Origin: Arcicella sp040387735
Lineage (GTDB): Bacteria > Bacteroidota > Bacteroidia > Cytophagales > Spirosomataceae
Length of the DNA: 64,000 nt
NCBI GenBank assembly: GCA_040387735.1
Contig: JAZKDE010000065.1
Coordinates: forward strand, 1-64,000
Direction: 5' to 3'
A program made the position numbers and the translations under genes. Every line of letters begins with the position of its first letter. Position 1 is the first letter of the stretch. The notes below the pieces were generated by a model. The model did no database searches, was not told the origin of the DNA, and was given only the letters and a program-made list of their open reading frames with translations. Shown one piece after another: positions 35,115-43,911 of this stretch.

Positions 35115-36632
35115 ATGAGTGTTCTTAAAAAATTAGCCAGCGAAACCGCCTCTTACGGAATTAGTACCATTTTGGGTCGTTCTCTGAATTTCCTTTTGGT
35201 TTTTATACACACAGCGGCTTTTATGCCTGGTGAATTAGGAATTAACGTTAAATTGTACAGTTACGTGGCCGTGGCTAACATCATTTATACCTACGGAATG
35301 GAAACGGCTTTCTTCCGTTTTGCTCCCGAAAATAAGGCAAAATACTACAATATTATTCAATCTGCTATCATCATCAGTAGCGTTATTTTTTCAGGAATCC
35401 TGATAATTTTCTCATCATCTATTGTTGGATATTTAGGTTATCCTAACAAAGAGACTTTTCTCATTTGGCTTGCTTTAATCATTGCAATTGATGCAATTAC
35501 GGCGATTCCTTTTGCCCGTTTAAGACTCGAAAAGCAAACAAGAAGATTCGTTACAGCCAAGATTATCAACATCTTAATCAATGTTTCCCTAAATGTTTTC
35601 TTTTTGCTAATTCTCAAAAAAATATCAGAAGGAGATTATTTAACATCGCTACAACCGCTTGCTAACAAATTGTATAATCCCAAGATTGGGGCGGGTTATA
35701 TTTTCTTGGCAAACCTTATCGCTAACGCTACATTCTTCTACTTTTTACGTCCCGAATTTCGAGAGTTTAAATTTCAATTCGATAGAACCGAGTTCAGAAA
35801 ACTTTGGGTTTATGCCTATCCAATCATGATTATGGTGATGGCGAGTACTTTCAATATGGTCTTTGACCGAATGTTATTAGAACGCCTTCTACCCGAAGGT
35901 TTTTATCCCAATCTAACTTCGCAAGAAGCCTTGGGTATTTACGGCAATGTTTACAAACTTTCTATATTTATGTCTTTGGCAACGCAAGCTTTTCGCTACG
36001 CCGCCGAACCTTTTTTTCTTTCTAAAACGGACGATAAAAACTCTCCAGAAACGCTCGCAGAAGTTACCAAATGGTTTCTGATAACCTGCATTTTTATATG
36101 GTTGGGCGTTTGTTTAAACCTCGACTGGTTAAAGGTACTTTTCTTGCGTAGAGCCATTTATTGGGAGGGAATTATGGTCGTGCCAGTATTATTATTAGCT
36201 AATTTGTTTTTGGGCGTTTACTACAACATTTCAGTTTGGTTTAAACTCAATAAGAAAACCTATTTTGGTACCTTAATCACTTTCATTGGTTTAGCTATCA
36301 CCATCATTTTTAACATCATACTCATTCCACGTATTGGTTATATGGGTTGTGCGATTGCATTTTTAATTTCCTGTTTTTCGATGACGGCACTTTGTTATTA
36401 CTTCGGACAACGGTATTATCCAGTACCTTACAAGATTATTTCGGCGGTCGGTTACATCATTTCGGCAGGGTTATTGATTTATTTTGCGATGCAGATTAAG
36501 TTAGATAATCTCTGGTTATCAATTCCATATCACTTGCTATTATTGCTATTATATACCGCAGGTGTTGTAATTGTTGAGCGAAAGACTATTATTCCGTTGA
36601 GAATCAGAGATAAATACCCCTTTTTAAAGTGA
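35115..36632 (+). CDS. Wzx/MurJ-like lipopolysaccharide or polysaccharide flippase
   Basis: 505 residues with about 14 hydrophobic helices. The N-terminus SETASYGISTILGRSLNFLLV is typical of polysaccharide-biosynthesis MVF/MATE-like transporters in Bacteroidota. Further support comes from RKLWVYAYPIMIMVMASTFN and an RLLPEGFYPNLTSQEALGIYG loop. It would flip lipid-linked sugar intermediates across the inner membrane. No glycosyltransferases are adjacent, as is usual for this conserved single copy, so the exact lipid substrate is unknown. Confidence 0.88.
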   Translation: MSVLKKLASETASYGISTILGRSLNFLLVFIHTAAFMPGELGINVKLYSYVAVANIIYTYGMETAFFRFAPENKAKYYNIIQSAIIISSVIFSGILIIFSSSIVGYLGYPNKETFLIWLALIIAIDAITAIPFARLRLEKQTRRFVTAKIINILINVSLNVFFLLILKKISEGDYLTSLQPLANKLYNPKIGAGYIFLANLIANATFFYFLRPEFREFKFQFDRTEFRKLWVYAYPIMIMVMASTFNMVFDRMLLERLLPEGFYPNLTSQEALGIYGNVYKLSIFMSLATQAFRYAAEPFFLSKTDDKNSPETLAEVTKWFLITCIFIWLGVCLNLDWLKVLFLRRAIYWEGIMVVPVLLLANLFLGVYYNISVWFKLNKKTYFGTLITFIGLAITIIFNIILIPRIGYMGCAIAFLISCFSMTALCYYFGQRYYPVPYKIISAVGYIISAGLLIYFAMQIKLDNLWLSIPYHLLLLLLYTAGVVIVERKTIIPLRIRDKYPFLK

Positions 36633-36755
36633 AATGTCATTTTTTTTTGAGAAATTTGCGATAATACAACTATCAATTAAAAGTTATAAGTCAATCACTG
36701 GACTAACAACCATAATAATAGATAGATGCTTTGTGATTCTTGATAACTGAATAAA

Positions 36756-37085
36756 ATGACTGAAACTCAAATATTTACTCGATTTAGCTCCTTAGAGAAA
36801 AAACTCAAAGGGTTGGTAGAGAACTATATTGAGGTAAAAAAACAACTTTTGGAAGCTAAAGAAGACAACGAATTACTGAGAATAAGTCTGAATGAAGCCC
36901 AAAAAGAAAATCAAGAATTGCAGAAAAAATTAAACCAACAGATAAAAAACTTTAAAAAATCAGATAAATTCACTAAGATTGCAGTAAACAATCTAAAGAG
37001 TACAGGCAATAATGCCGAATTGAAAGAAAAACTTGACGAATATATTTTAGAAATAGAAAAATGTATTTCTCAGCTTAGTAATTGA
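36756..37085 (+). CDS. Coiled-coil protein upstream of zapA (ZapB-like role possible)
   Basis: 109 residues, nearly all coiled coil: heptad pattern from SLEKKLKGLVENYIEVKKQL to ENQELQKKLNQQIKNFKKSD, ending with a short helix LKEKLDEYILEIEKCIS. There is no membrane segment. It lies 85 bases upstream of zapA on the same strand. A partner of ZapA in the cell-division ring (as ZapB is in Proteobacteria) is a reasonable inference from position and shape. Sequence similarity to ZapB is not evident to me. Confidence 0.75.
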   Translation: MTETQIFTRFSSLEKKLKGLVENYIEVKKQLLEAKEDNELLRISLNEAQKENQELQKKLNQQIKNFKKSDKFTKIAVNNLKSTGNNAELKEKLDEYILEIEKCISQLSN

Positions 37086-37170
37086 AAGTTAAATAGTTAA
37101 AACAGATTAAAGCTCTTTTTTATAATGCTTAAATTTAGATAACTTTTTATCCCTTTAACTCTAAAGAAAA

Positions 37171-37467
37171 ATGAACAAAAAAGTTTGCAATATCGTAGTT
37201 GGCACAGAGGCATTTAGTCCCTTGGCAGCGAATGAATTGGAAGAAGAAGTTGTTCGTAAATCAGCTAAGTTGATTAATGAGAAAATGCAACATTATCAAG
37301 CCACGCTTGGTATCAAAAGTACACAACGTCTTTTGGCATTGACAGCATTAGATTTTGTAATGAGTAACCTAAAATTTGACCTTCAACATAATGACCTTCA
37401 AGAATCAGTTTTTGATAAAGTCGTGGAATTAGAGAAAATGATAGATTTTATTACAGAGGAAAAATAA
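37171..37467 (+). CDS. zapA: Cell division protein ZapA
   Basis: 98 residues of the ZapA family: KVCNIVVGTEAFSPLAANE (globular head strand), EEVVRKSAKLINEKMQHYQ, then TQRLLALTALDFVMSNLKF and a C-terminal helix. It binds and bundles FtsZ filaments at the division site. The gene order coiled-coil protein, zapA, rny appears to be a usual Bacteroidota arrangement. Confidence 0.88.
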   Translation: MNKKVCNIVVGTEAFSPLAANELEEEVVRKSAKLINEKMQHYQATLGIKSTQRLLALTALDFVMSNLKFDLQHNDLQESVFDKVVELEKMIDFITEEK

Positions 37468-37957
37468 TAGTCTCATTCGTCATCAATAATACATTAATCG
37501 TAAAATACATTTATTTTAAATCCTTACCTGTTACAATATCCTTGCTTTAACCGATTTAAAATGATGTATTAACCTTTGCTCAAAGCATTAAACGATTATA
37601 TTTTTAATTAAAAGACATAAACTAAGTAATTACATTTTACCCGTAAATACTTAATATTTGAAATTCGTTCAGGAATATGAACTAACTGATTAAGACAATT
37701 TTTGGAGATTAATTGCCCAAAATATTACCACAAAGCGTCTGATTATTTAAACTTTGACTCTATAAAATTTATGTTCACGAAGATAAATTATTATATTTTC
37801 AAATCGTCAAATTCCCTATTTTCAAATCATTAAATCTTCAATTAAGAACCTCCTTTCAATTAAGCATTTGTCTGTTTTAGTTTCATTTTTCACTCAATTA
37901 GCTTCGCATTGCGTCATTGATTACGCACGAAGAAATTAACTAAAACGATATAAAATA
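37468..37957 (+). other. Structured 490-base gap between zapA and rny; possible ncRNA or leader
   Basis: No protein gene is supported. Two folded parts stand out. Part one: AATACAT plus ATTTTAAATC (37504-37522) pair with GATTTAAAAT plus ATGTATT (37553-37570), 17 bp with a small internal loop and a 30-base hairpin loop. AATACAT is repeated at 37488-37494. Part two lies in the rny leader: GTTTTAGTT (37874-37882) with AACTAAAAC (37938-37946), enclosing CTTCG (37902-37906) with CGAAG (37928-37932) and GCGT with ACGC. In gamma-proteobacteria the 6S RNA gene follows zapA, so this is a place to test for it. Confidence 0.45.
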
Positions 37958-39556
37958 ATGTTAACTCCCATCATTGCCGCAGTTGTTTCCCTGATAGCAG
38001 GGCTATTTGTTGGTAAGGCTGTATTCGCAAAAAATACCCAAAAACTCGAAGAAGAAGCCACTGCGAAAGCCGCAGATATTGTAAAAACTGCCGAATTTCA
38101 AGCAGAAAATATTAAGAAAGACCGTATTCTGGAAGCCAAAGAAAAATTCTTAAAACTCCGTTCTGAGTTTGAAGATGACTCGAATAGAAAGAAACAAATT
38201 TTGATTCAGAATGAACAAAAATTGAAAGAGCGTGAGCGTCAGATTCAACAATCTATGGATCAGACAAAACAGACAATGGAGCAAACTAAACGTCTGGAAG
38301 CGGATTTAGCTTCACAAAAACAGTCGTTAACCTCAAAGGAAGATAACTTAAGAAAGAAAACAGAGGAAGCGGAAAAGAAACAACTTCAAGCCGAAGAAAT
38401 GTTGGCTTCACAGGTAGCACAATTAGAAAAAATTGCGGGGCTTTCTGCGGCTGATGCTCGTCAACAATTGATTGATGCTCTCCGTGGTGAAGCCGAAACA
38501 AAGGCTTCGTCAATGATTAAAAATGCGATTGAAGAAGCTAAATTAACGGCGACTAAAGAAGCTAAAAAAGTGGTTATTGAGACGATTCAACGTACCGCTG
38601 CCGAAAATGCTATTGAAAACTGTGTATCGGTTTTCAACATTGAATCGGATGATGTAAAAGGAAAAATTATTGGTCGTGAAGGACGTAATATTCGGGCATT
38701 AGAAGCCGCAACAGGCGTAGAATTTATCGTAGATGACACACCCGAAGCGATTATTATTTCAGGTTTTGACCCAGTTCGTCGTGAAATTGCTCGTTTGTCG
38801 CTTCATCGTTTAGTACAAGATGGACGTATTCACCCCGCTCGTATTGAAGAAGTTGTGGCCAAGACGAAGAAAAATATTGACGAAGAAATTGTTGAGATTG
38901 GCGAACGTACTGTCATTGATTTAGGAATTCATGGTTTACATCCTGAGTTAATCAAAATGATTGGTAGAATGCGTTTCCGTTCTTCTTACGGACAAAACCT
39001 TTTGCAACACTCAAGAGAAGTGGCAAAACTTTGTGCAACGATGGCGGCAGAGTTAGGATTAAATGCCAAATTGGCAAAACGTGCGGGTCTTTTACACGAT
39101 ATTGGAAAAGTTTGGCACGAAGAAGCAGAACTACCACACGCTATTTTGGGAATGCAATTAGCAGAAAAATATAAAGAAAATGCCGAGGTTTGTAATGCTA
39201 TTGGAGCTCACCACGACGAGATTGAAATGACTTCGATGATTTCACCAATTATTCAGGTTTGTGATGCTATTTCGGGTTCTCGCCCAGGAGCAAGACGAGA
39301 AATGATGGAATCTTATATGCGTCGTTTGAAAGAATTGGAAGAATTAGCGGTAAGTTTCAGCGGTGTTCAAAAATGTTATGCCATCCAAGCGGGGCGTGAA
39401 TTACGTGTTTTAGTAGATGCCGAAAACGTTTCGGATGAAAGAGCGAGCATGATTTCTTACGATATTTCACAAAAAATCGAGAAAGAAATGCAGTATCCTG
39501 GACAAATTAAAGTAACGGTAATTCGTGAAATGCGTGCAGTAAATTATGCAAAATAG
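37958..39556 (+). CDS. rny: Ribonuclease Y
   Basis: 532 residues. N-terminal membrane anchor (about 2-22, IIAAVVSLIAGLFVGKAVF), a long charged coiled coil (about 25-180), a KH domain (VKGKIIGREGRNIRALEAAT), and an HD domain with the metal motif AGLLHDIGK (His380-Asp381) and AHHDEIEMTS. It is a membrane-bound endoribonuclease that starts mRNA turnover. Start and length fit the family. Its 5' leader can form a nested hairpin (see 37468-37957). Confidence 0.96.
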   Translation: MLTPIIAAVVSLIAGLFVGKAVFAKNTQKLEEEATAKAADIVKTAEFQAENIKKDRILEAKEKFLKLRSEFEDDSNRKKQILIQNEQKLKERERQIQQSMDQTKQTMEQTKRLEADLASQKQSLTSKEDNLRKKTEEAEKKQLQAEEMLASQVAQLEKIAGLSAADARQQLIDALRGEAETKASSMIKNAIEEAKLTATKEAKKVVIETIQRTAAENAIENCVSVFNIESDDVKGKIIGREGRNIRALEAATGVEFIVDDTPEAIIISGFDPVRREIARLSLHRLVQDGRIHPARIEEVVAKTKKNIDEEIVEIGERTVIDLGIHGLHPELIKMIGRMRFRSSYGQNLLQHSREVAKLCATMAAELGLNAKLAKRAGLLHDIGKVWHEEAELPHAILGMQLAEKYKENAEVCNAIGAHHDEIEMTSMISPIIQVCDAISGSRPGARREMMESYMRRLKELEELAVSFSGVQKCYAIQAGRELRVLVDAENVSDERASMISYDISQKIEKEMQYPGQIKVTVIREMRAVNYAK

Positions 39557-39570
39557 GTTTTAAGGCATAG

Positions 39571-39617
39571 AATAAACAATGAAGACTCCGCTAAAAGCGG
39601 AGTCTTCATTGTTTATT
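39571..39617. terminator. Bidirectional terminator, 22-bp perfect stem
   Basis: 39571-39592 is exactly complementary to 39596-39617, with a loop of only AAA. It carries a GC core (GAAGACTCCGCT) and A/T ends. It separates the convergent rny and acyl-protein synthetase-like genes. The latter's stop codon (39616-39618) overlaps the right arm. Confidence 0.85.
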
Positions 39618-40701
39618 AGCTAATCATCAAATTACAACCTCGAATATCAGAATTATCAAATCGTCCAAGAATTCTAAACTTTGGAAATGTTGAATTACTG
39701 ATAACTGATAACTGATTAACGGACTCCCACGCTCCCAAATCTTTGGTTTCAATAAACGAACATGAATCTACATTGGCGAGGTCAATCACATTTATTCCAC
39801 CCGTTCTTGAATTAGAAATATAACAAAAAGGGTCATTTACATCTCTCAATAAAATTTTCATGGATACTGGCAATTCAAAAATGCCTTCGCCATCTGAATA
39901 TCCTTGCGAAAGTAATTCGGTCATTCCATATTCTGAATGAATCGTTTTGACGTGAAAGGCATTCGTCAAAATCTCGTGAACTTCTTCTCGAAGCAATTCT
40001 TTTCTTCGCCCTTTCATCCCCCCCGTTTCCATAACAATCAAATCATTTTGGTCTTTCAAAAAAGATAAATCTATCCCCGATTCGGCAAAATCTAACAGTC
40101 CAAAAGTTACCCCAATTAGTAAGATTTTAGGGCGTAGGATTTGCGGAGAAGATTGAAAATTTAAATCATTTTCTCCATTATCCAGCTTCCCATCTCCTTT
40201 CAAGGCTTTTGCCAATCCTTCCAAATCATTCAAAAAGAAACCAGAATCTGGAGAGCCACTTTTACGAATAAAATGCTCAACCATATAAACCAGCGACGAA
40301 TTTGTTCTTTCTAAATAAGAAGGTAAAAGAGCAAAAATCTTAAAATTAGAGAGTTTTCCGTAAAATTTCTCAAAAATCTGTTCCGCAATTTCTAAATAAA
40401 AATCAGGGTCTTCAACGTGATGTTGAGAAGTATTTTGTCCAGTTGTACCACTACTTTCAAAGGTAACTTTAGCCTTATTTTTTCCTGATACAACGGTCTG
40501 GGTTTTAAAAAACTCAATCGGTAAAAAAGGAATTTGCTCAACACTCAGCACCTTATCTGCCTCAATATTAAGGCATTGCAAGTAATTTTGATAAACCGCA
40601 TTATTTATTGACTGGTACCGAAAAATTTCTAATGCCAACGAATCGAAGCCATCGGGGGTAAGTTCTAAAACTTTTTGTTTGAGTATCTGAGTTTGTTGCA
40701 T
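39616..40701 (-). CDS. LuxE-like acyl-protein synthetase
   Basis: About 361 residues from the ATG at 40701 (MQQTQILKQK). An upstream in-frame ATG at 40731 is possible but adds a non-conserved tail. It has the AMP-binding signature TFESSGTTGQNTSQHH, preceded by IPFLPIEFFKTQTVV, and SEYGMTELLSQGYS with the adenylation motif. This is typical of LuxE/acyl-protein synthetase (PaaK-like) proteins that activate acyl groups. In Bacteroidota such lone members have no lux genes; the acyl acceptor is unknown. Confidence 0.8.
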   Translation of the reverse strand: MQQTQILKQKVLELTPDGFDSLALEIFRYQSINNAVYQNYLQCLNIEADKVLSVEQIPFLPIEFFKTQTVVSGKNKAKVTFESSGTTGQNTSQHHVEDPDFYLEIAEQIFEKFYGKLSNFKIFALLPSYLERTNSSLVYMVEHFIRKSGSPDSGFFLNDLEGLAKALKGDGKLDNGENDLNFQSSPQILRPKILLIGVTFGLLDFAESGIDLSFLKDQNDLIVMETGGMKGRRKELLREEVHEILTNAFHVKTIHSEYGMTELLSQGYSDGEGIFELPVSMKILLRDVNDPFCYISNSRTGGINVIDLANVDSCSFIETKDLGAWESVNQLSVISNSTFPKFRILGRFDNSDIRGCNLMIS

Positions 40702-40819
40702 GAATTTGGTTGAATGATTTAGGAAAATCATTCTGTATTAATTCTACAAAATTACGCCAAATCATTAACTTTACGATATTTTAAAGCAACAACCAATCGC
40801 CCTGTTTCGTTTAGCATAT

Positions 40820-41365
40820 ATGAAAAGTAAAATTTTATACGTAACCTGCCTCTCCATATTTGTCCTCGCTTGTACTGGCGAACCTGATTTTAGCTTTACG
40901 CCCGAAATTGGGTTTAACAGCATTCAAGTTCTCACCACGGAATCGGAGGGTTTATTAGGAATCTCTAAAAAAGATTCAGTCGTAATGACCGTTGATTTTA
41001 AAGATGGGGACGGAGATTTAGGCTTTACTCCCGAAGAATTGGCTAAACTCAAAAAAACAACAGGTGATAGTTTACAAACTTTCGTAGTTGACATTTACGT
41101 ATCTAAAAACGGAAAATTTGTTAAGAGTAATCCCAAAGAAAAATTTGGTGGCAATGTCCCTATTCACTTTAAACAAGGCTCAAAGCCAGGTCCAATTGAA
41201 GGAACAATTGATTATTCTGCCGTATTTGAATACAACGTTTTCCAAGGAATTCCATACCTCACTGGCAAACGTGATACGGTAAAATTTGCCATTCAGATTA
41301 AAGACCGTGCCTTAAACGTAAGCAATAAAGTAGAAACAACACCGATTATTATTTACGCAAAATAA
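40820..41365 (+). CDS. Lipoprotein of unknown function
   Basis: 181 residues. Lipobox VLAC with Cys18, then TGEPDFSFTPEIGFNSIQV. The middle has MTVDFKDGDGDLGFTPEELA (a calcium-loop-like Asp/Gly run) and TFVVDIYVSKNGKFVK. It resembles the small Bacteroidota lipoproteins with a DGDGDLG motif that occur singly and in large numbers. It should sit in the outer membrane or periplasm. A terminator follows at 41409-41437. No specific function can be given. Confidence 0.78.
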   Translation: MKSKILYVTCLSIFVLACTGEPDFSFTPEIGFNSIQVLTTESEGLLGISKKDSVVMTVDFKDGDGDLGFTPEELAKLKKTTGDSLQTFVVDIYVSKNGKFVKSNPKEKFGGNVPIHFKQGSKPGPIEGTIDYSAVFEYNVFQGIPYLTGKRDTVKFAIQIKDRALNVSNKVETTPIIIYAK

Positions 41366-41408
41366 AGACAGCGACTGCTGCACTTTTAAAATATACCACT
41401 TACGAAAT

Positions 41409-41437
41409 AACCAGCGTCTAACACGTTGGTTTTTTTG
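41409..41437 (+). terminator. Terminator hairpin after the lipoprotein gene
   Basis: AACCAGCG (41409-41416) pairs with CGTTGGTT (41424-41431), one G-T pair, followed by a seven-T run. It overlaps the -33 element of the next promoter. Confidence 0.6.
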
Positions 41438-41464
41438 TTTATTTCAAAATAAAAACTACATTTG
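41434..41464 (+). promoter_or_regulatory. Promoter of the histidine kinase gene (-33 TTTG, -7 TACATTTG)
   Basis: TTTG (41434-41437), a 19-base spacer and TACATTTG (41457-41464) match the Bacteroidota promoter in both sequence and spacing. It is the best promoter match in the window. It predicts a leader of about 34 bases before the TTG start at 41502. Confidence 0.65.
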
Positions 41465-41501
41465 ACGACCTATAAGATCATCTCTAATCTTTTTTATACT
41501 A

Positions 41502-42575
41502 TTGAAAATCAAACTGTTAGTCTTCTTTTTAGGATTATCCGTTTACGCATTGGCTCAAACTTTTGAACCAGTCATACAGTCTATACGCATTAATGGACAA
41601 GAAAAATCATTTACCCCCAAAGTTCCACTACAACTATTAGCATTGGAGGATGATTTGGTCATTCTATTCCGCCCACAAACCGATGTGCAATACCAGTATT
41701 TTTTAGAAAATTACGACAAATCTTGGGGAAGTACCCCCTATCCTATCGTTCGCTATACTAATTTGCAAGGCGGAGATTATCACCTAAAAATCAAATTTTT
41801 ACACAAAAACAAAATTTCTCAAACGCTTATATTTCCCATTTCAGTTGAACGCTCGTTGACGGAAGAATGGTGGTTTTTACCTTCCGTCATTTTTTATAGT
41901 TTGCTCCTCCTTGGTGCAGGTATTTACTTTTTTTTACTCTATAATTTTAGAGAAAAACTGAAAGTCGAAAACATTCGCCAAAAAATAGCTTCCGACCTTC
42001 ACGATGAAGTTGGGGCAACGCTGAGTTCTATTTCAATTGCAACCAGAGTTATCCAGAAAAAATTGGGCAGTCGAGCCAATGGATTGAGTCCAATTTTGGA
42101 ACAAATAAAAACTGATTCTGAAGATACTATTCAAACGATTAGAGATACCGTTTGGGCAATAAATCCAGAGAATGATTCGGTAGAATTATTGTTTGAAAAA
42201 ATGCGTTCATTTGCCCTACAAATCCTCACCATTCAGCATATTTCCTTAGATTTCAAGAACAGCTACCAAACAGCTAAGTCTTTAAAAATGAGTATGGAAC
42301 AGCGTAGGAATATCTATTTAATATTTAAGGAAGCCATTAATAATATTACGAAACACGCTCAGGCGACCAAGGTTATAATTCATATTTTACAGGTAAAAGA
42401 AGGGTTTAAATTAGAAATCAGCGATAATGGACAAGGTTTTAATTACGAAGAAAATCACGAAGGAAATGGCTTAAAAAACTTCAAAAAACGAGCAGAAGAA
42501 AGTTTTATGGATTTCAAAATGTCTTCTAAAATTGGAAAAGGAACAAAGTTAGAAATGGTGGTTTTTGAGGTATAA
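41502..42575 (+). CDS. Sensor histidine kinase (HisKA_3, NarX/LiaS type) with Y_Y_Y-like periplasmic domain
   Basis: 357 residues, start codon TTG at 41502, chosen because it directly begins a signal sequence (KIKLLVFFLGLSVYALAQ) and no ATG is available. Residues about 20-120 form a beta domain like the Y_Y_Y module of two-component hybrids (YQYFLENYDKSWGSTPY, YHLKIKF). One membrane helix follows (about 128-148). The dimerisation box IASDLHDEVGATLSSIS carries His167, and the ATPase part has GNGLKNFKKRAEE. It pairs with the NarL-type response regulator at 42706. There is no large propeller sensor, so its input is probably short. Confidence 0.9.
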   Translation: MKIKLLVFFLGLSVYALAQTFEPVIQSIRINGQEKSFTPKVPLQLLALEDDLVILFRPQTDVQYQYFLENYDKSWGSTPYPIVRYTNLQGGDYHLKIKFLHKNKISQTLIFPISVERSLTEEWWFLPSVIFYSLLLLGAGIYFFLLYNFREKLKVENIRQKIASDLHDEVGATLSSISIATRVIQKKLGSRANGLSPILEQIKTDSEDTIQTIRDTVWAINPENDSVELLFEKMRSFALQILTIQHISLDFKNSYQTAKSLKMSMEQRRNIYLIFKEAINNITKHAQATKVIIHILQVKEGFKLEISDNGQGFNYEENHEGNGLKNFKKRAEESFMDFKMSSKIGKGTKLEMVVFEV

Positions 42576-42598
42576 TTTGGACTTTGGGTTTGATATTT

Positions 42599-42644
42599 CC
42601 ACCCGAATTGGGGGGTGTCAAAAATATTCCTTCCTATAAATTTG
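42599..42644 (+). promoter_or_regulatory. Promoter of the response regulator gene with palindromic activator-like motif
   Basis: CCACCCGAATTGGGGGGT (42599-42616) is an imperfect dyad (CACCC...GGGTG). It is followed after 20 bases by TAAATTTG (42637-42644), a full -7 match. There is no -33 TTG; the motif covers that place. The same arrangement recurs at 44727-44773, so the motif is a good candidate for the binding site of this regulator. Confidence 0.6.
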
Positions 42645-42705
42645 TACATGAAATTTATAATAATGGATACAGAAAAGTACGAGTCAAAATAAATCCAAAA
42701 TTCAG

Positions 42706-43341
42706 ATGATACGAGTCATTTTATTTGAAGACAATAAAAGTTTCAGACAGAGTTTAGGCTTGTATTTGGCGAGTTCGGATGAGGTATTTTTGGCAGGAAG
42801 TTACCCTGACGCCTCCCAAGCCCTCGCCAATATACGCAAACATAAACCCGACGTAATATTGATGGATATACAAATGCCCGGGATTTCTGGATTAGAGGCC
42901 CTCACAAAAATTAAGGCTGAAAACCCAGAAACAAAGGTTTTGATGCAAACGGTCTTTGATGATGACTACCGAATTTTTACGGCAATTTGTGGTGGAGCAA
43001 ATGGTTACGTACTCAAAAGCCCCGACCCAGATGATATTCTGAAAGCTATTATTGAAGTCTATCACGGAGGAGCGTGTATGAGTCCGAGCATCGCCGCTAA
43101 AGTTATGCAAATGTTCAAGAGCCAATTTGTGCAATCGCAGAGAGAATATATAGATTTGACCGACCGTGAACGGGAAGTCTTGGGCTATATGGTGAAAGGA
43201 ATGAGTTACAAAATGATTGCCGATACCTGTGCCTTGAGTTTTCATACGGTACATTGGCACGTCAAAAATATTTACGAGAAACTCCATGTAAACTCAGCTC
43301 CAGAGGCAGTTGCCAGGGCTATTAAGGAGCGACTGGTATAA
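42706..43341 (+). CDS. NarL/FixJ-family response regulator
   Basis: 211 residues. The receiver domain has Glu8-Asp9, the phospho-acceptor Asp54 (VILMDIQMPGISG) and Lys104 region (GYVLKSPDPDD). The C-terminal LuxR-type HTH (about 143-208) has LTDREREVLGYMVKGMSYKM and SFHTVHWHVKNIYEKLHV. It would be phosphorylated by the kinase encoded at 41502. A near-identical palindromic motif before its own gene and before the LytTR gene suggests that it activates both. Confidence 0.92.
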   Translation: MIRVILFEDNKSFRQSLGLYLASSDEVFLAGSYPDASQALANIRKHKPDVILMDIQMPGISGLEALTKIKAENPETKVLMQTVFDDDYRIFTAICGGANGYVLKSPDPDDILKAIIEVYHGGACMSPSIAAKVMQMFKSQFVQSQREYIDLTDREREVLGYMVKGMSYKMIADTCALSFHTVHWHVKNIYEKLHVNSAPEAVARAIKERLV

Positions 43342-43383
43342 AAACAAACATTTTATTTTCAACCTTTTAACAAATAATAAACT

Positions 43384-43908
43384 ATGGCAACTTACAAATT
43401 TTATGATACCGAAGGTCGGATTGTCCTTTCCAATATTGATGCGGACGCCACTGCTCTTTGGGGAAATGCAGCAGCGGTTAGATGGCATAGCATACCCCAA
43501 AACCAGATTATTCAACTAAATGCACAAAACTTATTGGAAGTAAATGTCAGTAATTTGCTCCTGATTAGTAATACTATTTTTACGCATATTTTCAGAAATT
43601 TTACGCAAGCAGAGTTATTGAAAAGAGCAAATGTAGCCAATATTCCTTCCAGAGAAAGTATTGCGTTTAGAGTGGTGAAAGAAGGGCAACTTGCCAAATT
43701 TGTTTTTCTAATTCATGCAGATACCATAAAATCATTGACAAATAATTTTTCAAGAGGTTTGATGATTACTTTGGGAGCAAATGAAGGCAAAATTGAACTT
43801 ATTCTTAAATCAGCACCAATTGCTGTTGCTCCAGTAGGAAATGACGTAGTTTTTCTAAATGCCCAAGCCCCGATTACAAATCCATCAGGTGGTGCAAAAA
43901 TTCCTTAG
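43384..43908 (+). CDS. Soluble protein of unknown family
   Basis: 174 residues without signal peptide or membrane helix. It starts TYKFYDTEGRIVLSNIDADA, has LLEVNVSNLLLISNTIFTHI and LAKFVFLIHADTIKSL, and ends in a loose Ala/Pro tail (NAQAPITNPSGGAKIP). I recognise no domain. It lies 42 bases after the response regulator and three bases before the seven-helix gene, so it is surely co-transcribed with both. A role as the cytosolic partner of the membrane protein is a fair inference, nothing more. Confidence 0.7.
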   Translation: MATYKFYDTEGRIVLSNIDADATALWGNAAAVRWHSIPQNQIIQLNAQNLLEVNVSNLLLISNTIFTHIFRNFTQAELLKRANVANIPSRESIAFRVVKEGQLAKFVFLIHADTIKSLTNNFSRGLMITLGANEGKIELILKSAPIAVAPVGNDVVFLNAQAPITNPSGGAKIP

Positions 43909-43911
43909 AAA

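Noticed and set aside
39616..40701. Bioluminescence (lux) gene
   Set aside because: The protein is LuxE-like only in its adenylation fold. No luxAB or luxCD genes are nearby.
42892..43287. 131-codon minus-strand frame opposite the response regulator gene
   Set aside because: It lies inside a well-supported NarL-type regulator; no independent domain.
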